NCBI GenBank assembly: GCA_021463505.1
Contig: JAJTYR010000010.1
Span: forward strand, 1 to 64,000
Direction of reading: 5' to 3'
Source: Burkholderiaceae bacterium
Lineage (GTDB): Bacteria > Pseudomonadota > Gammaproteobacteria > Burkholderiales > Burkholderiaceae_E
DNA length: 64,000 nt
Both the position numbers and the translations under genes were made by a program. Under the pieces are notes generated by a model. The model saw only the letters and a program-made list of their open reading frames with translations, did not search any database and was not told the origin of the DNA. Shown one piece after another: positions 35,704 to 43,678 of the stretch (within the stretch, counting starts at the first letter, position 1; the number at the start of each line of letters is the position of its first letter).

Positions 35704-36112
35704 ATTCCATTGGGCAAAAAGCTGGCGCCGGTCGGGGCGCCCTGTCGTTCGAGCGTCGCACGGTCCTCGCCGTCGACCGAGTCCATCCCAGAAACAATGC
35801 CGCACTCACGTCGAACCGTCGCGCCAGCCTCCTGGCGATCTCCTTGCTGATGCCACGCCGGCCGTTCAGGATGTCCGATATCCGCCCCTGCGGAGCGCAG
35901 TCGTCAAGGTCTGCCTGGTTCAGGCCGTGCTGGTTCATCAGGATGCGCAGCACTTCCTTCGGCTCGGCCCCGGGTATCGGGGCGTGCTCCTCTTCGTAGG
36001 CGGCAACCCGATCGGCCAGGTAATCGAGCACATCGGCCAGCGGGTGGCTCTCGTCGTCGCCGATCTCGTCCAGCAGGATCTCGATGGTCGCCTCGGTTCG
36101 GCACGCCGGCAT
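35687..36112 (-). CDS. HigA-type XRE antitoxin (orphan)
   Basis: A 141-residue protein. The N-terminal region (TIEILLDEIGDDESHPLADV) and the HTH (LNQADLDDCAPQGRISDILN, then GRRGISKEIARRLARRFDVS) match the COG5499 HigA group. These antitoxins normally end soon after ALFL; here ~33 extra low-similarity residues follow, suggesting the original 3' end was lost. The HigB toxin that normally precedes higA is absent: the ParD-like gene starts 35 bp away in the other direction. Probably a remnant that still encodes a DNA-binding protein. Confidence 0.7.
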   Translation of the reverse strand: MPACRTEATIEILLDEIGDDESHPLADVLDYLADRVAAYEEEHAPIPGAEPKEVLRILMNQHGLNQADLDDCAPQGRISDILNGRRGISKEIARRLARRFDVSAALFLGWTRSTARTVRRSNDRAPRPAPAFCPMESGIVG

Positions 36113-36119
36113 TGACAAC

Positions 36120-36141
36120 GCAACACGTTTGCAACACATTT
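36120..36141. repeat. Tandem 11-bp repeat between divergent antitoxin genes
   Basis: GCAACACGTTT (36120-36130) is followed at once by GCAACACATTT (36131-36141), 10 of 11 identical. The pair fills most of the 35-bp gap between the HigA-like and ParD-like starts and may be an operator half-site array. Confidence 0.4.
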
Positions 36142-36147
36142 GCGGAC

Positions 36148-36441
36148 ATGAAGACCGCCATCCTTCCGCAAGTGCGCGTAGAGCCCCAGCTCCGGGCCGA
36201 CCTCGAGGCCGTGTTGCGCGAGGGCGAAACCCTGTCCGACTTTCTCGAAGCCACGGTGCGCCAGGCGGTGGACTACCGGCGCATGCAAGCTGAGTTGGAC
36301 GCCCGTGCGGATGCCGCCTGGGTGCGTTTCCAGCAGACCGGTGCCGCAGTGCCGGCCTCGGAAGTGCTTGCCGAGATGCGTGAGCGGCTCGAATCCAGGC
36401 GACGGAAACTCCAGGGCAGGCACCGACCGGCCAAGGCATGA
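36148..36441 (+). CDS. ParD-type (ribbon-helix-helix) antitoxin
   Basis: A 97-residue protein. RHH core ILPQVRVEPQLRADLEAVLR, then GETLSDFLEATVRQAVDYRR, and a charged C-terminal tail (DAAWVRFQQTGAAVPASEVL). It pairs with the ParE-like toxin whose ATG overlaps this stop (ATGA). ATG 36148 was chosen; an earlier TTG at 36112 would place the repeat inside the gene. Confidence 0.83.
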   Translation: MKTAILPQVRVEPQLRADLEAVLREGETLSDFLEATVRQAVDYRRMQAELDARADAAWVRFQQTGAAVPASEVLAEMRERLESRRRKLQGRHRPAKA

Positions 36442-36755
36442 CCTTCACGGTCGTTGTCGAGCCTGAAGCGAAGGCCGACCTGTTGCGGCTATACGAGTAC
36501 CTGCTCGAGCGCGCGGAGTACGTCGAGGATCTGGATGTTGCCGATCGCGCGCTTCATGCCATCGACGCGGGGCTGGGCGCGTTGGAAAGGACTCCGTTCC
36601 TGTTCCGCAAGGCGGAGGGGGAACGCAGCGCGCTACGCCGCGAACTGGTCATTCCATTTGGGGCGTCCGGCTTCGTCGTGAAGTACGAGATCGCGTCACC
36701 CCAACTCGTGGTGGTCCTGGCAGTTCGGCATCAACATGAGGCCGACTACCGCTGA
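36438..36755 (+). CDS. ParE/RelE-family toxin
   Basis: A 105-residue toxin with the family pattern VVEPEAKADLLRLYEYLLER, then LHAIDAGLGALERTPFLFRK, then RELVIPFGASGFVVKYEIA and VVVLAVRHQHEADYR. ParE members poison gyrase and RelE members cut mRNA; the RHH antitoxin favours ParE-like action. Frame intact. The 127 bp after it, up to the fpr stop, contain no recognisable feature. Confidence 0.84.
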   Translation: MTFTVVVEPEAKADLLRLYEYLLERAEYVEDLDVADRALHAIDAGLGALERTPFLFRKAEGERSALRRELVIPFGASGFVVKYEIASPQLVVVLAVRHQHEADYR

Positions 36756-36882
36756 GAACGACCATCGCGGCCCACCGCCAGGCGCCGCAAGGCCCGCGCG
36801 AAGGCAACGGAGGTTGCGCGAAAGCAGGCCCCTCTCCCTGCGACCTCTGAACGGTCGACAGAGGTGCGCACCGGGGTGACGG

Positions 36883-37656
36883 CTACTGCTCCGCAAACGC
36901 CCGCTCCACCACGAAGTCTCCCGGCTTCGTGGTGTTCCCCTCGTGAAATCCGCGCGACTCGAGCATCCTCTTCAGGTCGCGCAGCATCGCCGGACTGCCG
37001 CAAAGCATCACCCGGTCGTTGGCCGCATCGAGCGCCGGCGCCCCGAGATCCTCGAACAGCTTGCCGCTCGCCATCAGTTCGGTGATCCGACCCATGTTGA
37101 CGAACGCCTCGCGCGTCACCGTCGGGTAGTAGCGCAGCTTGCCCGTCACCAGGTCGCCCAGGAACTCGTGCCTGGGCAGGTGTTCGAGCAGGTAGTCGTG
37201 ATAGGCCAGTTCGTCCACCTCGCGCACGCTGTGCACCAGGATCACCTGTTCGAAGCGCTCGTAGGTCTCGGGGTCGCGCACCACGCTCATGAACGGCGCG
37301 AGCCCGGTGCCGGTGGCCAGCAGGTACAGCCGCTTGCCCGGCAGCAGGTAGTCGATCAGCAGCGTGCCGGTGGGCTTGCGCCCGACGATGATGCGGTCGC
37401 CCGGCTCGAGGTGCTGCAGCTTCGAAGTGAGCGGGCCGCCGGGCACCTTGATGCTCAGGAACTCGAGATGGTCCTCGTGGTTCGGGCTCACGATGCTGTA
37501 GGCGCGCATCAGTTTCCTGCCGCCCTCTTCCAGGCCGATCATCGTGAAGTGGCCGTTGCTGAAGCGCAGCGACTGGCCGCGCGTGGTGGTGAAGCTGAAC
37601 AGCCGATCGGTCCAGTGGTGCACGCTCAGCACCTGTTCTTCGTGGAATGCGCTCAT
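36883..37656 (-). CDS. fpr: Ferredoxin/flavodoxin-NADP(+) reductase (Fpr)
   Basis: A 257-residue FAD protein of the bacterial FPR group. RAYSIVSPNHEDH is the flavin-binding RxYS motif, ATGTGLAPFMSVV binds NADP, MLCGSPAML is the conserved nicotinamide-side motif, and the C-terminus FVVERAFAEQ covers the flavin. It exchanges electrons between NADPH and ferredoxin or flavodoxin. Monocistronic and divergent from the iclR gene; no functional link to the taurine genes is obvious. Confidence 0.92.
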   Translation of the reverse strand: MSAFHEEQVLSVHHWTDRLFSFTTTRGQSLRFSNGHFTMIGLEEGGRKLMRAYSIVSPNHEDHLEFLSIKVPGGPLTSKLQHLEPGDRIIVGRKPTGTLLIDYLLPGKRLYLLATGTGLAPFMSVVRDPETYERFEQVILVHSVREVDELAYHDYLLEHLPRHEFLGDLVTGKLRYYPTVTREAFVNMGRITELMASGKLFEDLGAPALDAANDRVMLCGSPAMLRDLKRMLESRGFHEGNTTKPGDFVVERAFAEQ

Positions 37657-37809
37657 GGGGCGGGAGGGCCGGGAAAGGCCGTTTCGGAAAAGGTCGCGAC
37701 GACGCGAATTCTAGTGCAGCGAATGCTTCATTCACCCGAAAAGCCCGCATCACGTCTCGGAAACCGGTACAATATGCGTCGAATTCATGAACTGAATATC
37801 GAGGCACGG

Positions 37810-38670
37810 ATGGAAGACATGCCGCGTGACAACGCTGCGCAGGCCCCCCGGATCGACGGCGACACCCCCACGATGCGCCTGGTCGCGCTGCTGGAGGTCA
37901 TTGCCTCGAAGGACGAATTCGTGACCCTGCAGGGCCTGGTCGACGAAACCGGCCTGCCCAAGCCGACGCTGCACCGCATGCTGCACCAGCTCGAATCCGC
38001 GCGCCTGCTGCAGCGCGAGCGCGACGGCCGCAGCTACGGCACCGGCGCGCGCCTGCGCCGGCTGGCCGAGAACCTGCTGCTCAACGACACGGCGCACAGC
38101 GCGCGGCGCGCAGTGCTGCGCCGGCTGAAGGACGAAATTGGCGAGAGCTGCAACATCACCACCCTGTCGGGCGGCGACGTGCTCTACCTCGATCGCGTGG
38201 AGACCGCCGCCCCGCTGCGCTTCTACCTGCATCCCGGCTCGCGCGTGCCGGCGCACTGTTCGGCCAGCGGCAAGCTGTTCCTCGCGCAGATGACGCCGGC
38301 GCAGCGCGCGCGCGTGCTCGGCCCCGGTCCGATGCAGCGCTATACGCCGAACACGATCACCGACCCCGAGGCGCTCGAGCGCGAACTGGAGAAAGTGCGT
38401 CGCGACGGTTACGCGCTCGACGACGAAGAGTTCCTTCCGGGGCTGGTCTGCGTGGCGGTGCTCGTGCCCGCGGCCGACGGCGGGCGCTCGAACATGGGGC
38501 TCGCGGTGCAGGCGCCGATCATGCGGCTCAATGCCGCGCAAGCGGTCGAGTTGCTGCCGGTGCTGCGGCGCGCCGCGCTCGACCTCGTCGACCCGGACGA
38601 ACAGCCGGCGAAGGGGGCGCGCACGCGCCGGCAGGGCGACGACCCTGCCGACGAGCGGCTCAGCGCGTGA
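37810..38670 (+). CDS. IclR-family transcriptional regulator
   Basis: A 286-residue regulator. N-terminal winged HTH (MRLVALLEVIASKDEFVTLQ, then LPKPTLHRMLHQLES), and a C-terminal effector domain with LRFYLHPGSRVPAHCSASGK and GYALDDEEFLPGLVCVAVLV. ATG 37810 has GAGG 5 bp upstream; ATG 37774 is possible. A TACAAT -10-like box lies at 37768-37773. It is convergent with the TRAP-xsc operon (37-bp gap) and is the only regulator in this block. It probably controls taurine catabolism; this is inference. Confidence 0.87.
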   Translation: MEDMPRDNAAQAPRIDGDTPTMRLVALLEVIASKDEFVTLQGLVDETGLPKPTLHRMLHQLESARLLQRERDGRSYGTGARLRRLAENLLLNDTAHSARRAVLRRLKDEIGESCNITTLSGGDVLYLDRVETAAPLRFYLHPGSRVPAHCSASGKLFLAQMTPAQRARVLGPGPMQRYTPNTITDPEALERELEKVRRDGYALDDEEFLPGLVCVAVLVPAADGGRSNMGLAVQAPIMRLNAAQAVELLPVLRRAALDLVDPDEQPAKGARTRRQGDDPADERLSA

Positions 38671-38707
38671 AGCAGCCCACGCCCACCGGAATGCGTCGAG
38701 CGCGGCA

Positions 38708-40051
38708 TCAGGAGTAGCCGAAGAGGCGCGGTATCCATAGCGAGATCTCCGGGAAGAACGCGATCAGGAAGACCGCGACGGTTGCGGCGAGCATGAACGG
38801 CAGCGCGCGCACCGTGATCGCCTCGACGCTCGATCCGCCGATGCCCGAGGCGACGAACAGGTTCTCGCCCAGCGGCGGCGTCATGAAACCGACCGACAGC
38901 GCGCAGATCACGACAATGCCCACGTGGGTCGGATCGGCGCCGAGCGAGAACATCACCGGCATCAGCACCGGCACCAGGATCATGATCGCCGCCAGCGTCT
39001 CCATGAACATGCCGACGATCAGCAGGAAGACGATCGTCAGCGTCCAGATCAGGTACATGTCGGAGGTGAGCGCGAGCAGCGATTCGGCGATCACTGCGGG
39101 AATGCGCTGCTCCACCAGCAGGCGGCCGAACACGGTGGCCGCGAACAGGATCATCAGCACGCGCCCGGTGATCCAGGTGGTGGTGCGCAACGCGTGAAGC
39201 ACTGCCCTGAACTTCAGTTCGCGGTGCAGGAACAGGCCGACGAACAGCGTGTAGAAGATCGCGACCACCGCCGATTCGGTCGGCGTGAACAGGCCCGTGT
39301 AGATCCCGCCGAGGATCACGAACGGCGCCAGCACCGACCAGATGCCCTTGCGCAGCGCCGTGCCGATCTCGCCGAACGACCAGCGCTCGGCCATACCGCG
39401 GTAGCCGCGGCGCTTCGAGATCAGGTAATTCGTCACCAGCAGCGCGATCGCCATCAGGATGCCGGGCAGCACGCCGGCGATGAACAGCTTCGGGATCGAC
39501 AGCGAAGCGAATTCGCCGTGCGCCTTGATGTCGGCGGCCGTCGGTGCGAGGCTCATCGCCGCGATGCCGAAGATCACCATCGGGATCGACGGCGGAATGA
39601 TGATGCCCAGCCCGCCGGAAGCGGCAGTGACCGCCGACGCGTAGCTGCGCTCGTAGTGGCGCCGCGTCATCGCCGGGATCATCAGCATGCCGACGGCAGC
39701 GGTGGTGGCCGGGCCCGAGCCGGAGATCGCACCGAAGAACAGGCAGGCGATCACCGTGGCGGCGCCCAGGCCACCGGTGATCGGTCCGGCGAGCGTTTCC
39801 GCGATGTCGACCAGGCGCTTCGAGATGCCGGCGGCCTCCATCAGCGCGCCGGCCAGCACGAACGCCGGCAGCGCCATCAGCGGAAAGCTTCCCACGGAGG
39901 TGAACGCGATCTGCACGAACGCGATCGGGTTCTTCTCGAGCGCGAGAAACGCGAACATGGCGGCGCCGGCCAGCGCGACGGTGATCGGCGCACCGATCAG
40001 CATCAGCAGCAGGAAGCCGCCGAAGAGGATTTCGACGACGAAATTTTCCAT
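38708..40051 (-). CDS. dctM: TRAP transporter large permease (DctM/TauM-like)
   Basis: A 447-residue membrane subunit with about 12 TM helices. It has FPLMALPAFVLAGALMEAAG, FFGAISGSGPATTAAVG, GLGIIIPPSIPMVIFG and GLFTPTESAVVA, all typical of the DctM ion-transporter subunit. Sodium-driven uptake with DctQ and DctP. Last gene of the operon starting at xsc, so taurine or a related sulfonate is the likely cargo. Confidence 0.92.
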   Translation of the reverse strand: MENFVVEILFGGFLLLMLIGAPITVALAGAAMFAFLALEKNPIAFVQIAFTSVGSFPLMALPAFVLAGALMEAAGISKRLVDIAETLAGPITGGLGAATVIACLFFGAISGSGPATTAAVGMLMIPAMTRRHYERSYASAVTAASGGLGIIIPPSIPMVIFGIAAMSLAPTAADIKAHGEFASLSIPKLFIAGVLPGILMAIALLVTNYLISKRRGYRGMAERWSFGEIGTALRKGIWSVLAPFVILGGIYTGLFTPTESAVVAIFYTLFVGLFLHRELKFRAVLHALRTTTWITGRVLMILFAATVFGRLLVEQRIPAVIAESLLALTSDMYLIWTLTIVFLLIVGMFMETLAAIMILVPVLMPVMFSLGADPTHVGIVVICALSVGFMTPPLGENLFVASGIGGSSVEAITVRALPFMLAATVAVFLIAFFPEISLWIPRLFGYS

Positions 40052-40069
40052 CGACGTTCTCCGCTGGCG

Positions 40070-40624
40070 TCAGGCTTGCGAGCCCGAACCGGCCGCGCTC
40101 GCCTTCTTGAGCGCCTCGATCTCCTCGGCCTCGGGGTCGCGGATCTCCACGCCCTTGACCAGTGTCTGGTAGTTGTTCCAGAGGATGCGGATCGACATCA
40201 GCGTGAAGGCCACCGGCAAGACCATGTAGAAGACCTTCATCGGCACGCCGATCGTCTGCGACTTCCAGAACGGATTCATCCGGCTGACGAACTCGTAGCT
40301 CAGGTAGACGAAGTACAGGTTGAACGCGACCCACAGCAGGTCGGCGAACGCCTCGGACACCTTCCTGACGATCGGCGGGAAGAACATGAACTGGAAGGTG
40401 ACGCGGTTGTGCGCCGACATGCGTGCGGCCACCGAGGCGCCCAGATAGGCGAACCAGACGAACAGGTAGGTCGCCAGCTCCTCGCCCCACGGGATCGAGT
40501 ACAGGAAGAACTGCCGCAGCAGGATCTGCACGAACAGCAGCAGCATGAAGAACGCGAGCAGCGCGTCGCAGACGTACTCCTCGAAATGGGTCGCGAGATC
40601 GGAAAGGATGCCCCGGATCGACAT
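40070..40624 (-). CDS. dctQ: TRAP transporter small permease (DctQ/TauL-like)
   Basis: A 184-residue membrane protein with four TM helices. WGEELATYLFVWFAYLGASV is the DctQ signature region; the C-terminal tail is charged (RDPEAEEIEALKKASAAG). It bridges the periplasmic binding protein and the large permease. 18 bp separate it from dctM. Confidence 0.9.
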   Translation of the reverse strand: MSIRGILSDLATHFEEYVCDALLAFFMLLLFVQILLRQFFLYSIPWGEELATYLFVWFAYLGASVAARMSAHNRVTFQFMFFPPIVRKVSEAFADLLWVAFNLYFVYLSYEFVSRMNPFWKSQTIGVPMKVFYMVLPVAFTLMSIRILWNNYQTLVKGVEIRDPEAEEIEALKKASAAGSGSQA

Positions 40625-40712
40625 GGATATCTCCGTCGGGTGGAGGGTGCCGCCGATCGTCGCGCGCCGCCGCCCGGCGCGGCAGCGGGCGGCGACGTGG
40701 ATGCGTGCCGAC

Positions 40713-41708
40713 TCAGCGGCCGAGTTCCTTCAGCACGCGGTCGAGTTTTTCCTTCCCGCCGATGCTCTTGTGGAACTTCGGCCAGACGTTCTTCGCCTTC
40801 TCGATCCACTCCTTCTCGCCGTTGGCCGGATCGACGATCTCCATGCCGCGCGCGGCCAGATCCTTGCCGATCTTCTCCTCGCTGGCGAGCAGGTAGCGGT
40901 AGCTCTCCTCGGTGGCTTCACGCCCCGCGTCGAGGATCGCCTTCTGCACATCGGGTTTCTGCGCCTTGAAGACCTGCTCGCTGACCACCATCGGCTCGAG
41001 CGAGAAGATGTAGCGGATGTTGGTGATGTACTTCTGTACCTCGTAGAACTTCATCGCCGAAATCGTGATGTACGGGTTGTCCTGGCCGTCGATCACGCGC
41101 TGCTGCAGGCCGGTGAAGGTTTCCGACCAGGCCATCGGCGTGGGGTTGATGCCCCAGGCCTGGTAGGCGGCGATCATGATCTCGTTCTTCGGCACGCGGA
41201 TGACCAGGCCCTGCAGGTCCGCGAGCGTCTTCACCGGACGCTTCGAGTTGGTCAGCCGGCGAAAGCCCGAGTACGTCCAGCCGATGATGCGCACGCCGGC
41301 GTCGCGCACGGTGTTCTCGGCGAGTTCCTTGCCGACGGGACCCGTGGTCAGCTTCTTCGCCTCCTCGGCACTCTGGATCACGTACGGCAGCGTGAGCACG
41401 CCCACCGTGGGCGAGAACGGCGTGATGTTGTTGATCGCCAGGATCGAGAAGTCGAGCAACCCCATCGCGGCGTTGTTGACCGTGTCTTCTTCGCTGCCGA
41501 GTTGGCTGTTGGGGAACAGGTCCGCCTTGTGAGCGCCGCCGGTCTTCTCGGCGAACAGCCTGGCGAACGTCAGGCCGAAGTGATGCTGCGTGCCACCGGC
41601 GGCGTCACCAATGGCGACCTTGAAGGTCTTGGCGACGGCGGCCGGGGCGCCGGCCAGCAGGCCGGCGGCGGCGAACAGCGATACCAGCAGGGTCTTGCGC
41701 AGTCTCAT
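40713..41708 (-). CDS. dctP: TRAP transporter substrate-binding protein (DctP/TauK-like)
   Basis: A 331-residue periplasmic protein with signal peptide LVSLFAAAGLLAGAPAAVA. The DctP fold is recognisable from VFAEKTGGAHKADLFPNSQL, GWTYSGFRRLTNSKRPVKTL and the conserved arginine region LVIRVPKNEIMIAAYQAWG. The ligand is not evident from sequence; location downstream of xsc and the tauXY-like genes suggests taurine. Confidence 0.9.
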   Translation of the reverse strand: MRLRKTLLVSLFAAAGLLAGAPAAVAKTFKVAIGDAAGGTQHHFGLTFARLFAEKTGGAHKADLFPNSQLGSEEDTVNNAAMGLLDFSILAINNITPFSPTVGVLTLPYVIQSAEEAKKLTTGPVGKELAENTVRDAGVRIIGWTYSGFRRLTNSKRPVKTLADLQGLVIRVPKNEIMIAAYQAWGINPTPMAWSETFTGLQQRVIDGQDNPYITISAMKFYEVQKYITNIRYIFSLEPMVVSEQVFKAQKPDVQKAILDAGREATEESYRYLLASEEKIGKDLAARGMEIVDPANGEKEWIEKAKNVWPKFHKSIGGKEKLDRVLKELGR

Positions 41709-41765
41709 CGACGTCTCCTCGGGTGCAGTGGTGGTCGTGGTGGCGGGTGGATGGCGGAGGCCGGG

Positions 41766-43205
41766 CTACAGGAACTCGTCGTTCAGGTGGTACCAGCGGT
41801 ACAGGAACCACTGGCCGAAGCGCCGAAACGGCGCGAAATATTCGGAAACCACCATTTCCCGGATATTGGGGAACGGCAGCTTCGAGCGGAAGATCGGCAG
41901 CTGCAACGAGGCGCCCTGCCCGGCGATCCACTGCGCCAGCCGGCGGCCGGCCTGCGCCGAGTACATCACGCCGTTGCCGCCGTAGCCGAGCGCGTAGTAC
42001 AGCGATTGCGCCGGATCGGGCTGGAAGATGCGCGGCATCATGTCGTGGGCGACGTCGACCCAGCCCCACCAGGAATACTCGATCGGAATGCCGGCGAGCG
42101 CGGGGAACTTGCGCTGCAGGTCGTTCACCAGGAACTGCTCGTACTTCTTCTGCGGCGCATCGCGGCCGGTGATCGCGCTGCGGCTGCCGATCTGCAGCCG
42201 GTTGTCGGGCAGCAGCCGGTAGTAGTGGCGCAACACGCGCGTGTCGGTGAGGACCTGGCGCGTCCTGAAGTTGCACGCTTCGATCTCGGACTGCGTGAGC
42301 GGGCGCGTGACGATCGAGTTCGACAGGATCGGCAGCAGGCGGTTCTTCAGTTCGCGGTGCAGCGTCTGCGAGGTGTAGCCGCCGGTGGCGATGCCCACGG
42401 CACGCGCCCGGACCGTGCCGCCGGGCGTGCGCAGGTGGTGCACGCCGTTGCGCGTCTCCCAACCCTGCACCGGGCTCGCGGGATGCACCTTCACGCCCAG
42501 CGCGCGCGCTTTCTCGAGGTAGCCGAAGGCGAGCTTGCCGGCGTGGATGCCGATGCCCTCGGGCTCGTGCATCGCACCGGCGGCCTCGCGGTCGTCGACC
42601 CATTCGCGCTTCACCGTCCCGGCGTCGAGCAGGCGAGCGTCGTACTTGAAAACCTCGCGCAGGCAGTCGACCTCCTTCGCCAGCGTCGGCATCACCTTCG
42701 GCCGGTGCGCGATGTAGAGGTGGCCGCCGGGCTGCGGCTCGCAGTCAATGTCGCGGATGAGCTCCTTGAAGGTCTCCATCCCTTCGAGGCACTCGCGATG
42801 CAGCGCCAGCGCCGTGTCCAGCCCGTAGCGGCTGATCCATTGCGAACGCTTCAGGCGTCCCGACGCGCATTGCGCCTGGCCGCCGTTGCGTGTGCTGCAT
42901 CCCCAGCTGCTGCGGTTGGCCTCGAGCACGGTGGCCTTGATGCCGTGCTCCTGCGCGAGGAAAATCGCCGCGCTCAGGCCAGTGAAACCCGAGCCGATGA
43001 TCGCGACGTCGACGTCCATGTCACCGGCCACCGGACCGTCGTCCTCGGGCGGCGGGCCCGCCGTGCCGATCCAGTAGGTGGGCGCGTAGTCGGTGCCGTG
43101 TCCCGGCGTGGCCGCAACGAGCGGATCGTAGGCGGGGTCGTAGGCACGCAGGCCCGCGGTCGCGTGGCCTGCGGATTCGGGGGCGGCCGTGGCGGCTGCG
43201 GACAT
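41766..43205 (-). CDS. FAD-dependent oxidoreductase, probable taurine dehydrogenase large subunit (TauY-like)
   Basis: A 479-residue DAO-family flavoenzyme. The dinucleotide motif VDVAIIGSGFTGLSAAIFLA is at ~residue 66, followed by TVLEANRSSWGCSTRNGGQA; the C-terminal FAD motif is YYALGYGGNGVMYSAQAGRR. Similar proteins oxidise gamma-glutamylputrescine, glycine betaine derivatives or taurine. The small SnoaL-like gene upstream, xsc and a TRAP transporter match the tauX-tauY-xsc-type context, so deamination of taurine to sulfoacetaldehyde is the best guess. Start ATG 43205. Confidence 0.75.
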   Translation of the reverse strand: MSAAATAAPESAGHATAGLRAYDPAYDPLVAATPGHGTDYAPTYWIGTAGPPPEDDGPVAGDMDVDVAIIGSGFTGLSAAIFLAQEHGIKATVLEANRSSWGCSTRNGGQAQCASGRLKRSQWISRYGLDTALALHRECLEGMETFKELIRDIDCEPQPGGHLYIAHRPKVMPTLAKEVDCLREVFKYDARLLDAGTVKREWVDDREAAGAMHEPEGIGIHAGKLAFGYLEKARALGVKVHPASPVQGWETRNGVHHLRTPGGTVRARAVGIATGGYTSQTLHRELKNRLLPILSNSIVTRPLTQSEIEACNFRTRQVLTDTRVLRHYYRLLPDNRLQIGSRSAITGRDAPQKKYEQFLVNDLQRKFPALAGIPIEYSWWGWVDVAHDMMPRIFQPDPAQSLYYALGYGGNGVMYSAQAGRRLAQWIAGQGASLQLPIFRSKLPFPNIREMVVSEYFAPFRRFGQWFLYRWYHLNDEFL

Positions 43206-43251
43206 GGCTGGGTTTCCTCGGGAGCGGGTGCGCGCGGATGCGCGGCGATGA

Positions 43252-43644
43252 TCAGCGACCGGCGGCGACGACCGGCGCACGGTCCTTGCGGAAGGCGTTC
43301 TTGACGGCGATCTTCCCGTTGCGGAAGGTGAAGACGTCCACCATCCGCGCCTCCACGCGCGTGCCGTCGGCGCGCGTGCCCTTGAAGGTGGTCTCCGAGA
43401 CGCCCCGGTCGCCGCAGACGAAGTGCTCGCCGTCGAGCCAGGCCGCATCGGGGAAAGTCTTCCACGCAGCCTCGAAGCCGGTGCGTACTTCGTCGCGGCC
43501 CACGTAGCTCCTGCCGAACAGGTCGGGACCGCCCACCGCGTGGAAGACGCAGTCGTCGTCCATCATGCCCATCAACGCGTCGATGTCGTGGCGATTCCAG
43601 GCGTCGCCGAACGCTTTCAGGAATTCGACGTCGGGTGTGCTCAT
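43252..43644 (-). CDS. SnoaL/NTF2-like small protein, probable taurine dehydrogenase small subunit (TauX-like)
   Basis: A 130-residue cone-fold protein: EFLKAFGDAWNRHDIDALMG, then DDDCVFHAVGGPDLFGRSYV, then EARMVDVFTFRNGKIAVKNA. On its own it would be called a SnoaL-like or ketosteroid-isomerase-like protein. Placed between xsc and the FAD oxidoreductase it corresponds to TauX, the small partner of TauY. The function is inferred from context. Confidence 0.7.
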   Translation of the reverse strand: MSTPDVEFLKAFGDAWNRHDIDALMGMMDDDCVFHAVGGPDLFGRSYVGRDEVRTGFEAAWKTFPDAAWLDGEHFVCGDRGVSETTFKGTRADGTRVEARMVDVFTFRNGKIAVKNAFRKDRAPVVAAGR

Positions 43645-43678
43645 GCTCGGGCTCCGTGTGAGGCTCGGTTCGGGGGAT

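Noticed and set aside
40545-43304. A 919-codon plus-strand frame opposite dctP and the tauY-like gene.
   Set aside because: Composition is that of a shadow frame and the opposite strand encodes clear TRAP and flavoenzyme motifs.
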